Part shown: one piece after another, positions 1 through 8,370 of the stretch
Position numbering within the stretch: position 1 is the first letter of the stretch
Layout: every line of letters begins with the position of its first letter
NCBI RefSeq assembly: GCF_021083185.1
Contig: NZ_JAIGQB010000004.1
Span: 1 to 64,000, forward strand
DNA: 64,000 nt
Source of the DNA: Nocardioides furvisabuli
GTDB lineage: Bacteria; Actinomycetota; Actinomycetes; Propionibacteriales; Nocardioidaceae
Direction of reading: 5' to 3'
Notes under the pieces: model-generated
The model's input: only the letters and a program-made list of their open reading frames with translations
The model's database searches: none
What the model was told of the DNA's origin: nothing
Made by a program: the position numbers and the translations under genes

Positions 1-52
1 ACGAGGATCAACGGGCTCATTGGTGGTCGGCACCGCCCCAGCCAGCCAGAAG

Positions 53-123
53 TGTCACCACCAAACACCCCCTTCGTGTCACCAATGTCCTGATACAGAA
101 CTGTCACCGATGTCTTGAAACAC
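53..123. repeat. Degenerate direct repeats, possible insertion-element edge
   Basis: The stretch contains three copies of TGTCACC, at 53, 77 and 102. The last two continue as closely matching 22-base units about 25 bases apart, reading TGTCACCxATGTCxTGAxACA. No gene is seen between position 1 and 170. Short spaced repeats of this kind are found at the ends of some actinobacterial transposable elements, so this may be the terminus of an element lying to the left of the window. No transposase is visible, so the origin is inference. Confidence 0.35.
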
Positions 124-169
124 GACATCCGACAACGGTGCGGGCGCGAGCCCGACCTGTGGATGCAGC

Positions 170-892
170 TCAGGCAGGTGGTGCGACGGCAGCGTCTCCC
201 TGCCCCGACCGTGCCAGGGAGGAGGACACGAAGCCGCTCGCCTTCAGCTCCTCGACGGTCTCCCCCAGGAACTCCACCGTCTCGGGACGGCGCGACCGGG
301 TGGTGCCCACCGCCTGCCGGATCTCCATGAAGCGCTCGTCGACCAGGCGGAGGTCCGTCCGCTCCCGCACGAAGGCGGTCATGGGCTGCCGGATGCCCGC
401 CGCGACGTCCAGGCCCTCGTCGAGGAACACCGCCGTGCCCTCCTCGCCCCGCACGATCTCGGCGTGCTGGAGGGTGCGGGTGAGGTAGAGGTCGTACGCC
501 GAACCACGCTTGACCCCGATCCGCACGCCCACGCGGTCGACGTCGGCCGGCGCCTGCACGGGAGAGCCCGCCGGGACCGCGAACACGCCCTCGATCGCGA
601 CGTAGGCAGGGGTGAACGCCACCTCGGCCTCGCGGGCGGGCTCGATCGCGAGGAAGCAGATGTCGGCGTCGCCGGACACCATCGCCTCGAAGGAGCGGCG
701 CGCCGCGTCGAAGCAGGACAGCTCGACCGGCAGGTGCAGGCGCTTCCCGATCTCGCGCGCGAGGTCGACCGTGACGCCGGACGGATCAGCCGCGGTGCCC
801 TGGGCGAGCACCGGGTTGCCCAGGTTGACCGCGGCGCGAAGGACGCCCGTCGGCGCGAGGTCGGAGGCGATGTCCTGCAGCGTGGCGGCCAT
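170..892 (-). CDS. Family 3 solute-binding-like protein without signal peptide
   Basis: The 240-residue protein has the fold signature of bacterial extracellular solute-binding family 3 (polar amino acids): an N-terminal G-V-L-R-A-A-V-N strand, then VTVDLAREIGKRL, a D-A-D-I-C-F motif and a second lobe with the GVKRGSAYDLYL segment. Family members are normally exported and work with an ABC permease and ATPase. Here no signal peptide or lipobox precedes the domain and no transporter gene is adjacent, so it may be a cytoplasmic ligand-binding protein. The start at 892 is supported by a TAGGGT -10 element seven bases upstream, which implies a leaderless transcript. The ligand cannot be told from the sequence. 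Confidence 0.75.
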   Translation of the reverse strand: MAATLQDIASDLAPTGVLRAAVNLGNPVLAQGTAADPSGVTVDLAREIGKRLHLPVELSCFDAARRSFEAMVSGDADICFLAIEPAREAEVAFTPAYVAIEGVFAVPAGSPVQAPADVDRVGVRIGVKRGSAYDLYLTRTLQHAEIVRGEEGTAVFLDEGLDVAAGIRQPMTAFVRERTDLRLVDERFMEIRQAVGTTRSRRPETVEFLGETVEELKASGFVSSSLARSGQGDAAVAPPA

Positions 893-899
893 GCGCGCG

Positions 900-905
900 A
901 CCCTA
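900..905 (-). promoter_or_regulatory. -10 element TAGGGT for leaderless solute-binding-like gene
   Basis: On the minus strand TAGGGT ends seven bases before the ATG at 892, the spacing expected when transcription starts at the A of the start codon. No Shine-Dalgarno sequence lies in between. Confidence 0.5.
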
Positions 906-924
906 GCCGCGCCCGCCCACCGTG

Positions 925-998
925 TGCCCCGGCTGGGGTTCGAACCCAGACTGTGCGGTTTTTAAGACCGCCTCCTCTACCGGTTGGGATACCGGGGC
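925..998 (-). tRNA. tRNA with anticodon UAA (Leu UUA codon) but short variable loop
   Basis: Read on the minus strand, a 74-nucleotide cloverleaf forms. The acceptor stem is GCCCCGG with CCGGGGC, the D-loop has GG, the anticodon stem is GCGGT/ACCGC around the loop CTTAAAA, and the T-arm is CTGGG-TTCGAAC-CCCAG. The discriminator base is A and CCA is not encoded. The anticodon reads UAA, which would decode the rare UUA leucine codon. Bacterial tRNA-Leu normally has a long variable arm, whereas only five nucleotides (ACAGT) separate the anticodon and T stems here. The D-stem is weak (TCC/GGA). It is a credible tRNA, but the amino acid it carries is uncertain. Confidence 0.8.
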
Positions 999-1016
999 TG
1001 GCCTCCGGGCGACGCC

Positions 1017-1574
1017 CTAGAGGTAGGTCTTGCGAGCGTAGACCGCGTGCGCCCCGGCCGCGCGGTCGAGGAAGAGCAGGCCGTCGCAGTGGTCGATCTC
1101 GTGCTGGAGCGCCCGCGCCTCGAAGGCCTCCGCCTCGAGCTCGACCTCCTCGCCGGTGCCGGGCAGCTGACCGCGTACGACGATGCGGCTGGGGCGCTTC
1201 ACGTCGCCGGTGAAGTCCGGGACGGACATGCAGCCCTCGCGGGCCTTCTCGTTGCGGCTGCCGGAGACGACCTCGGCGTTGCAGAGCACGAAGGTCCCGT
1301 GGTGCTCGCGCGTCTTGGGGTGCTCGGAGACGTCGACGCAGAAGACCTTCGCTCCCACCCCGACCTGCGGTGCGGCGAGTCCGACGCAGCCCGGTGAGAC
1401 CCGCATCGTGGCGACGAGGTCGGCGGCGAGCTGCACGACCGCAGGATCGGTGGCGTCGACGCTCCCACCGACGGTGGACAGCACGGGCGCGGGAGCCCGG
1501 ACGACCTCGCGGACCTCGCCGGGCACGTCGAGCTCGGCCTCGGTCCAGTCGCGGACCCGGGGGTTGGTGGTCAT
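1017..1574 (-). CDS. def: Peptide deformylase
   Basis: Removes the formyl group from the N-terminal methionine of new proteins, acting at the ribosome exit with a bound metal ion. All three family motifs are visible in the 185-residue protein: GLAAPQ at 65-70, EGCMS at 113-117 with the metal ligand Cys115, and HEIDH at 158-162 with the two metal-binding histidines and the catalytic glutamate. The length is normal for the family. It ends 18 bases before the tRNA and follows the ACT-domain gene on the same strand with a 9-base gap, so the two are probably co-transcribed. Confidence 0.95.
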   Translation of the reverse strand: MTTNPRVRDWTEAELDVPGEVREVVRAPAPVLSTVGGSVDATDPAVVQLAADLVATMRVSPGCVGLAAPQVGVGAKVFCVDVSEHPKTREHHGTFVLCNAEVVSGSRNEKAREGCMSVPDFTGDVKRPSRIVVRGQLPGTGEEVELEAEAFEARALQHEIDHCDGLLFLDRAAGAHAVYARKTYL

Positions 1575-1583
1575 CGGTGCGGC

Positions 1584-2102
1584 TCAGAGCTCGTCGGTCT
1601 CGGCGGCGCGCAGCGTCACGCCGACACCGAGGTCCGCAGCGACCGCGGCGAGCTCGCGCTCGACGGCGGAGGCGTCCGCGTCCGCCGGCAGGTCGACCTC
1701 GGCGACGAGGAGGTAGAGGTCACCGGCCAGCCGCGTGGTGAGATCGGTGATGTTGCCACCGACACCGGCGATCACTGCGACGACCGCGGACACGATCCCG
1801 GGTCGGTCGCCGCCGTGGACGGACAGGATCCACGACGTGCCGTCAGCGCTCGCGGTCTCCTCGGCCGGCACCTCGCGCACGGTCACGGTCAGGCTGCCGT
1901 CGGCGGTCAGCGGCGCGAGGGCGGACACGATCGCCTCGTCGCCCGCCTCGCCCGCACAGATCAGCGTCATCGCGAAGTGGCCGCGCAGCAGCGTCATCGT
2001 CGAGTCCTCGAGGTTGAGACCGAGGCCGGCGAGCCTGTCGGTGGCCTCGGCGATGATGCCGGGACGGTCGTGGCCGAGGACGGTGATGGCGTGGAGGGTC
2101 AC
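1584..2102 (-). CDS. Tandem ACT-domain protein, GcvR-like
   Basis: The 172-residue protein consists of two ACT domains. The first begins HAITVLGHDRPGIIAEATDRL and the second contains SVHGGDRPGIVSAVVAVI; both carry the D-R-P-G-I turn that binds amino acids in this family. Proteins of this build include GcvR, which senses glycine and controls the glycine cleavage genes, but no such genes are nearby, so the ligand is unknown. The GTG start at 2102 lies six bases after a CACAAT hexamer, which fits a leaderless transcript. It sits between the uracil-DNA glycosylase and def genes on the same strand. Confidence 0.8.
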   Translation of the reverse strand: MTLHAITVLGHDRPGIIAEATDRLAGLGLNLEDSTMTLLRGHFAMTLICAGEAGDEAIVSALAPLTADGSLTVTVREVPAEETASADGTSWILSVHGGDRPGIVSAVVAVIAGVGGNITDLTTRLAGDLYLLVAEVDLPADADASAVERELAAVAADLGVGVTLRAAETDEL

Positions 2103-2106
2103 GGCC

Positions 2107-2919
2107 TCATTGTGTCAGCGCTCGCGCCCGCTCGAAGACCTCGTCCGTCATCTCACGGGTGAGGCGTCCGGTGTAGGTGTTGTGCGGGGAGGGGTGGTAG
2201 CAGCCGAGGAGGGTCACCGGGCCCAGCGCGACCTCCGCACCGTGGCCGAACCTGGGGCGGCGCTCCGGCGCGGGCGCGCCCGCCGCGACCAGCGATCGCA
2301 CGGCTCCGTCCCAGCCGAAGGAGCCGAGCGCGACCACCGCGCGCACGCTCGGCAGCAGCGTCAGCTCGGCGGCGATCCAGGGGGCGCAGGTGTCTCGCTC
2401 GAGCGCGGTCGGCTTGTTCTCCGGCGGGGCGCAGCGCACGGTCGCGATCATGCGGGCTCCGAGGAGGCGCTGGCCGTCACCGGCGTGCTCGCTGGTCGGC
2501 TGGCTCGCCCAGCCGGTGCGGTGCAGGCTGGCGAAGAGCCAGTCGGCGCTCGGGTCACCGGTGAAGATGCGGCCGGTGCGGTTGCCGCCGTTGGCGGCGG
2601 GTGCGAGGCCGACGATCAGCAGCGACGGGTCCGGATCCCCCCAGCCCGGGATCGGTCGACCCCAGTAGGGCTGGTCCGCGAACGACGCCCGCTTCGCGAC
2701 CGCCACGTCCTCGCGCCACTGCACGAGCCGCGGACAGGCCGCACAGACACTCACCCGGGCGTCGAGCTCGGCCAGGTCGTCGGTGCGCGCCAGACGGCGT
2801 ACGTCGTCGGCGTCGCGCGCGACGGCGGTGCGGGGCCCGGCCGGGTCGTCGGGCCAGCCGGTGCCCGGCGCGACCGGACTGCCGAACTCCTCGCCCGTCA
2901 CCGGGTGCGGCAGCATCAT
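2107..2919 (-). CDS. Uracil-DNA glycosylase, family 5 (UdgB type)
   Basis: Excises uracil and other deaminated bases from DNA as the first step of base-excision repair. The 270-residue protein shows the family 5 active-site block GLAPAANGGNRTGRIFTGD and the C-terminal HPSPHN motif. It also has four cysteines (CAAC, then one each in VRCAP and DTCAP) spaced as for the iron-sulphur cluster of families 4 and 5. The first motif has A-A where family 4 enzymes have G-E, which favours UdgB. The ATG at 2919, followed by a second at 2916, overlaps the end of ppx by four bases, so translation is probably coupled to it. Confidence 0.9.
   Translation of the reverse strand: MMLPHPVTGEEFGSPVAPGTGWPDDPAGPRTAVARDADDVRRLARTDDLAELDARVSVCAACPRLVQWREDVAVAKRASFADQPYWGRPIPGWGDPDPSLLIVGLAPAANGGNRTGRIFTGDPSADWLFASLHRTGWASQPTSEHAGDGQRLLGARMIATVRCAPPENKPTALERDTCAPWIAAELTLLPSVRAVVALGSFGWDGAVRSLVAAGAPAPERRPRFGHGAEVALGPVTLLGCYHPSPHNTYTGRLTREMTDEVFERARALTQ
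2109..2114 (-). promoter_or_regulatory. -10-like CACAAT before ACT-domain gene
   Basis: Minus-strand CACAAT ends six bases before the GTG at 2102 and overlaps the last codon of the upstream glycosylase gene. The same hexamer and spacing occur before ppx. Confidence 0.35.
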
Positions 2920-3836
2920 CGGCCGATGGCGGCAGCCATGCCGTGCAGGATGTCGGCCTCGGAGACCAGGTGCTCCGACACCGGCACCCGCGCCAGGACG
3001 CGGCTCCAGATCAGCCCGCCGGCACCGATCACGTCGGCGCGGCCGGGGTGCATGAAGGGCAGGGCGCGCCGCTCCTCCACCGTCATCGCCAGGAGCCGGT
3101 CGACGTGGGCCATCGTGTGGTCGTTCGAGAGCACCGCGCCGTCGAAGGCGTCGCGGTCGTAGGACCCCAGGGCGAGGACGCCGCACGCGATCGTCTTGAT
3201 GGTGCCCGAGGTGCCGATGGCGGTGCGGGTGCGCCCGAGGTCGACGCCGCAGTCGTCGAGGTGGCGATCGATGTCGGCGACGCAGGCGGCGACCTCAGCC
3301 CGGGTGGGCGGGTCGCTGTGCAGGTGGCGCTCGTGGAGGCGGACCGACCCGATGTCCATCGAGGTGGCCTGACGCGCGCTGCCCTCACCCAGCACCAGCT
3401 CGGTCGAGCCCCCGCCGATGTCGACCACCAGCACCGGCTCGACCGGCAGCGGGTCCTGCGCCGCGATGGCCCCGGCGAAGACCAGCGCGGCCTCTTCGTC
3501 ACCCGACAGCACCTCGGGCTCGACGCCGAGCCGGCGGCGTACGCCCTCGCGGAAGACGTCGGCGTTGCTCGCGTCGCGGCTCGCGGAGGTGGCGCAGAAG
3601 CGCACGCGGGCGGGGTCCACGCCGTGCTCACGGATCACCACGGCGAACTCGTCGACCGCGGCGAACGTGCGCTCGAGCGCCTCGTCGGCCAGCACGCCGG
3701 TCCGGTCGACGTCCTGCCCGAGGCGTACGACGCGGGAGTCGCGCAGCACCACGTCGAGCGTGCCGTCGGCGCGTGCGTCGCCGATCAGCACCTTGATCGA
3801 GTTGGTCCCGCAGTCGATGGCCGCGACGGTGCTCAT
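2916..3836 (-). CDS. ppx: Exopolyphosphatase, Ppx/GppA family
   Basis: Hydrolyses inorganic polyphosphate or pppGpp; bacteria of this group often carry a short form like this one. The 306-residue protein starts with the actin-like phosphate loop AIDCGTNSIKVLI and has the second loop VDIGGGSTELVLGEG and the TSGTIKT segment. The C-terminal HD domain of long enzymes is absent. An upstream extension of the frame to 3902 is rejected because it runs through the repeat region and lacks a ribosome site. The ATG at 3836 follows a CACAAT hexamer at leaderless spacing. It belongs to the block eno-ftsB-DUF501-ppx. Confidence 0.9.
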   Translation of the reverse strand: MSTVAAIDCGTNSIKVLIGDARADGTLDVVLRDSRVVRLGQDVDRTGVLADEALERTFAAVDEFAVVIREHGVDPARVRFCATSASRDASNADVFREGVRRRLGVEPEVLSGDEEAALVFAGAIAAQDPLPVEPVLVVDIGGGSTELVLGEGSARQATSMDIGSVRLHERHLHSDPPTRAEVAACVADIDRHLDDCGVDLGRTRTAIGTSGTIKTIACGVLALGSYDRDAFDGAVLSNDHTMAHVDRLLAMTVEERRALPFMHPGRADVIGAGGLIWSRVLARVPVSEHLVSEADILHGMAAAIGR

Positions 3837-3842
3837 GCGCCC

Positions 3843-3848
3843 ATTGTG
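3843..3848 (-). promoter_or_regulatory. -10-like CACAAT before ppx
   Basis: Minus-strand CACAAT ends six bases before the ppx ATG, again suggesting a leaderless message. It lies directly next to the palindromic repeat cluster. Confidence 0.4.
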
Positions 3849-3850
3849 CC

Positions 3851-4001
3851 GACCGGGCACTTCTTGCCGCACAGAAGGCTCGACCGGGCACTTCCTTGCC
3901 ATGGAGGGCAGGCCCCGACGAAACGAAGTGCCCGGTCAGCGCCTTGCCGCGCGAGGAAGTGCCCGGTCAGCGCCTTGCAGCGCGAGGAAGTGCCCGGTCA
4001 G
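3851..4001. repeat. Palindromic repeat cluster, GACCGGGCACTTCC family
   Basis: Five copies of one unit lie between the DUF501 gene and ppx. Two read GACCGGGCACTTCxTTGC on the plus strand (3851 and 3882). Three read GAAGTGCCCGGTCAG, the inverted form (3925, 3953 and 3984). The last two inverted copies sit in two tandem 31-base units (3939-3969 and 3970-4000) that differ at one base. The array can fold into several alternative long hairpins on either strand, and its right end supplies the stop codon of the DUF501 gene. The same family occurs at 46841-46946. Possible roles are transcription termination or a mobile REP-like element. Confidence 0.8.
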
Positions 4002-4573
4002 TGGTCGGTGGAGTCCGGGCGCTCCACGCACGGGCCCGACGCCCACCACTCGCCGAGGGCGTCGAGCACCTCGTCGCCGAGCGGGTTCACCCCGCGGCCC
4101 ATGGCCAGCGACTGGCCGGCGAGGACGTGGAGGCACTTGACCCGGTCGGGCATGCCACCGGCGGAGATGCCGTCGATCTCGGGGACGTCGAGCCCGGCGC
4201 GCTCGCCGACCTCGGCGCGGAGCGCGAGGTAGCGCTCGTGGGCCGAGCGGTAGGCCGCCGCGAGCTCCTCGTCGGTGGCGAGGCGCTCCTCCATCTCCTT
4301 CATCACGTGCGAGCCCTCGAGGGTGCCGATGCGGGAGGCCGCGCGTGGGCAGGTGAGGTAGAAGGTCGTCGGGAACGGCGTGCCGTCCGGCAGCCGCGGC
4401 TCGGTCGTGACGACGTCCGGGTTGCCGCAGGGACAGCGGTGACCGACCGAGTCGATGCCGCGGGGACGACGCTTGAGCTGGGCCTGGATGGCGGCCTCGT
4501 CGGCGGCGTCGATGCGGGGGTTGTCGCGGTGGACCACGCCCGGCTCGTGCGGGGGAACGTCCTTGTGGGTCAC
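3998..4573 (-). CDS. DUF501 family protein
   Basis: The 191-residue protein matches the conserved DUF501 proteins that lie between ftsB and ppx in actinobacteria. Recognisable segments are the LKRRPRGIDSVGHRCPCGNP block with C-P-C, TFYLTCPRAASRIGTLEGS, and a C-terminal ISAGGMPDRVKCLHVLAGQS segment. Its biochemical function is not established. The conserved cysteines could bind a metal, but this is inference. The GTG start at 4573 overlaps the ftsB stop by four bases (GTGA), indicating translational coupling. Its own stop codon lies inside the palindromic repeat cluster. Confidence 0.85.
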   Translation of the reverse strand: MTHKDVPPHEPGVVHRDNPRIDAADEAAIQAQLKRRPRGIDSVGHRCPCGNPDVVTTEPRLPDGTPFPTTFYLTCPRAASRIGTLEGSHVMKEMEERLATDEELAAAYRSAHERYLALRAEVGERAGLDVPEIDGISAGGMPDRVKCLHVLAGQSLAMGRGVNPLGDEVLDALGEWWASGPCVERPDSTDH

Positions 4574-5190
4574 TGCTGGGTCCCGTCGATCAGGTCGGCC
4601 GGCTCCTGGTCCGGCGGGGGTGGGTTGCCGGCGAGCTCGACCGACTCCCAGGCGGCGGTCCACCAGGCCTTCGGCACCGTCCGGATCACCTCGTCGGGGT
4701 CGTTGAGGCTCGCCTGGGCCTCGAGCGGCCTGCCGTCCGCGCCGATGACCTCGAAGCCGGACTCCCCGGGCATCAGGTAGCCGAAGCGGGACCGCGCCTG
4801 CGCCTTGACGTACGCCGGGTCGTCCCAGCGTCGCTTCTCGCGCTCGAGCTGGTCGATGCTGGCCTCGCGCTCGGCGATCTGCGTCTTCAGCTCACCGATG
4901 TGGGAGCGCTGCTGGAGGTAGGCGCGCAGCGAGGAGGCGTACGACACGGTGAGCACGGCCAGCACGAGCACGAGCACCGCCGCCCGCCCGGTGAACCGGG
5001 GCCGACGCGCGCCCGCGGCGGGGCGCAGCTGCGTGGACGCGGCATCAGAGCGCGGGTCGGACCGGGCGTCGGGCGTACGGGTGCCGGGCGCTCGCACCCC
5101 CGTCCGCGGCCGGGAGCCACGGGCACCGGGATGCGAGCTGCGCGGTCCACTGCCCGGCCCGTTGCGCGGAGATCGGCGCTGGGAAGGCAT
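4570..5190 (-). CDS. ftsB: Septum formation initiator FtsB/DivIC family
   Basis: A single-pass membrane protein of the divisome that links FtsL and FtsQ and helps start septal wall synthesis. The 206-residue protein has a basic, proline-rich cytoplasmic tail (1-66), one membrane helix (about 69-87, AVLVLVLAVLTVSYASSL), then a coiled-coil stretch beginning QQRSHIGELKTQIAERE and the family segment WDDPAYVKAQARSRFGYLMP. The long basic N-terminus is usual for actinobacterial members. It lies 18 bases after eno on the same strand, in the order common in actinobacteria. Confidence 0.9.
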   Translation of the reverse strand: MPSQRRSPRNGPGSGPRSSHPGARGSRPRTGVRAPGTRTPDARSDPRSDAASTQLRPAAGARRPRFTGRAAVLVLVLAVLTVSYASSLRAYLQQRSHIGELKTQIAEREASIDQLEREKRRWDDPAYVKAQARSRFGYLMPGESGFEVIGADGRPLEAQASLNDPDEVIRTVPKAWWTAAWESVELAGNPPPPDQEPADLIDGTQQ

Positions 5191-5208
5191 GCGCCCCAGT
5201 CTGCCTGC

Positions 5209-6531
<1,323 letters not shown>

Positions 6532-6566
6532 GCCACGTCGGCGCCCGGCGTCGTCGGGTGTCCGCG

Positions 6567-7877
6567 TCAGCGGACGTAGCGCGCGACCCGCGGTGCCGTC
6601 TTCTTGATCACCCGCGTGTTGTCGGTGTTGTCGTCGTCGGCCAGCGGCTGGCCGCCGTAGGTGTTGGTGGGGCTGGAGAACCACGGGATCCGCACGCAGG
6701 AGTAGTTGCCCGCGTCGACGCAGGGGTCGTAGTAGCCCATCACCGAGATGTAGCTGCCGGCCGGGTTGGCGAAGCCGCGGGCGTGGGGGACGCGCGAGGC
6801 ACGGGTGACACCGGGGTAGGAGAAGTGGTCGGCGCCGAGGTTGTGGCCGATCTCGTGGGTGGCCACGAGGTAGGGCAGACACCCCACGCGGGTCACCGAG
6901 GCGCCGGCGAGCGGCGTGGCCTGGCGCGGCGTGAGCGGGATGAGGCCTCCGCCGCAGATGCCGGTGGTCGGGCCGGTGGTGAGCAGGTGGACGATGTCGC
7001 CGCCCCTCTTGCGACGCACCCGCTGGAGGTTGTCGAAGTGGCCGTCGCGCGGGCGACCGACGCGGAAGGCGTCCTTGACCGCGTCCGCGCTCTCCTTGCC
7101 ACGTGCCTTGACCAGGCCGCGGTAGCGGACGGTGGCCCTGATCCCGGAGTTGGACAGCGCCTCGTTGGTCTGCGCGACCACCAGGACGGCCGCCGCTTCC
7201 AGCGCCGTCTTGCTCCCGGCCTCGGCCCTGGCGCCGGCGGTGTAGCCGAACATCACGCCGATCCTCACCCGCCGCGCACGCCGCTGGTCGGAGCCGGTGC
7301 CGGCCGCGGCGCGGGGGACGACCCCAGCCGTACGCGTACGCGCGACGACGCCTGCGGAGTCGTCGCCGCCGAGGCCCTCGCGGTCCCCCAGCTCGGTCCA
7401 CCAGTAGCGGTCGCCACCCGCGCCGGTGAGCGACCACAGGCCCTCGGGCGAGACGAGCGAGCCGCGGAAGGTGCCGTCGACCTCGACCAGCGTGAACGAG
7501 GCGAGGTCCTCGCCGGGCACCCGGCCGCTCCAGGCGGTGAAGCCCGGCGTGCTCTCGACGCCGGCGATGCGCACGACGGTGCTGCCCGACGCCGCCGGCA
7601 GCTCGAGTCGCTGACCCTCGGCGACCCGCGGCAGCACGTCGGCGTCGAGCTCGACGAGCTGGTGGCGTCCTGACAGCCCGGCCCGCTCGCCGCCCACACG
7701 GGCGGTGCTGCCCACCGGGGTCAGCAGCGGTCGCACCGGTGCCGCGGCTCCAGCTCGCTCCCCCGCTCGCGCCTCGGCCGGCGTGGCGGTCGCCGCGCCG
7801 GCCAGCGCCGACGCGACGAGCGCGAGCAGCCCGAGGGCGAGGGCAGGACGGCGTCGGGCGGCGGCTAGTCGACTCAT
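6567..7877 (-). CDS. Secreted zinc metalloprotease, metzincin clan
   Basis: A predicted exported protease of 436 residues. Residues 1-36 form a signal peptide with a basic start, a hydrophobic core (LALGLLALVASALAGA) and an A-T-A/A-E-A type cleavage region. Residues 341-351 read HEIGHNLGADH, the extended HExxHxxGxxH zinc site of metzincins. A methionine turn (ISVMGYYD) follows about 40 residues later, and cysteines near the end suggest disulphides. Residues of about 60-200 probably form a propeptide. The nearest known families are reprolysin-like M12 proteases; substrates are unknown. The gene sits between eno and mazG, where a protease is not part of the usual actinobacterial order. Confidence 0.85.
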   Translation of the reverse strand: MSRLAAARRRPALALGLLALVASALAGAATATPAEARAGERAGAAAPVRPLLTPVGSTARVGGERAGLSGRHQLVELDADVLPRVAEGQRLELPAASGSTVVRIAGVESTPGFTAWSGRVPGEDLASFTLVEVDGTFRGSLVSPEGLWSLTGAGGDRYWWTELGDREGLGGDDSAGVVARTRTAGVVPRAAAGTGSDQRRARRVRIGVMFGYTAGARAEAGSKTALEAAAVLVVAQTNEALSNSGIRATVRYRGLVKARGKESADAVKDAFRVGRPRDGHFDNLQRVRRKRGGDIVHLLTTGPTTGICGGGLIPLTPRQATPLAGASVTRVGCLPYLVATHEIGHNLGADHFSYPGVTRASRVPHARGFANPAGSYISVMGYYDPCVDAGNYSCVRIPWFSSPTNTYGGQPLADDDNTDNTRVIKKTAPRVARYVR

Positions 7878-7907
7878 GCTGGGGCACCTACCGCCGCGGC
7901 GCGCCCC

Positions 7908-8357
7908 TCAAACCTCACCGGCCTCCCGGGCCTGCGCGGCCTCGCCGGCCTGCGCCGCCTTCTCGGCCTTCTCAGCCTTCTCAGCGGCCTTGGCTGCGTT
8001 CCAGAGGGTCAGCACCTCGGCCGCGTCGACCGCGACGGCGTCGCCGAACACGTGCGGGTTGCGGCGCTCCATCTTGGCGATGACACCGCGGGCGACGTCG
8101 TCGAGCGTGAAGTGGCCAGCCCCCTCGGCGATCACCGCGTGGATGACCACCTGCAGGAGCAGGTCACCGAGCTCGTCGCAGAGCGCCGCGGGGTCGCCGG
8201 ACTCGATGGCCTCGACCACCTCCTCGGCCTCCTCGCGGACGAAGGGGACGAGCGAGGTGTGGGTCTGCTCGCGCTTCCAGGCGCACTCGCGCCGCAGGAG
8301 GCGCATCTGGTCGGCGAAGGCCTCCAGAGGCGAGTCCTGCCCGGCGGACGCCGTCAC
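7908..8357 (-). CDS. mazG: MazG nucleoside triphosphate pyrophosphohydrolase, short form
   Basis: Hydrolyses NTPs to NMP and pyrophosphate and helps clear abnormal nucleotides. The 149-residue protein has one MazG domain: CAWKREQTHTSL, then the magnesium-binding REEAEEVVEAI helix and the DELGDLLLQVV helix, and KMERRNPHVFG. Enzymes with two domains are about 260 residues, so this is the single-domain form. The C-terminal 35 residues are a low-complexity Ala-Glu-Lys tail containing AEKAEKAEKAAQ. The GTG at 8357 follows 13 bases after the lipoprotein gene, and mfd lies just upstream in the same direction, a common actinobacterial order. Confidence 0.9.
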   Translation of the reverse strand: MTASAGQDSPLEAFADQMRLLRRECAWKREQTHTSLVPFVREEAEEVVEAIESGDPAALCDELGDLLLQVVIHAVIAEGAGHFTLDDVARGVIAKMERRNPHVFGDAVAVDAAEVLTLWNAAKAAEKAEKAEKAAQAGEAAQAREAGEV

Positions 8358-8370
8358 GACGACGGCCCGC

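Noticed and set aside
1..170. Partial transposase gene at the left edge
   Set aside because: No frame in this stretch gives a transposase-like sequence; only short repeats are visible, so at most the end of an element is present.
3939..4000. CRISPR array
   Set aside because: Only two direct 31-base units exist, without unique spacers between them, and other copies are inverted. No cas gene is present in the window.
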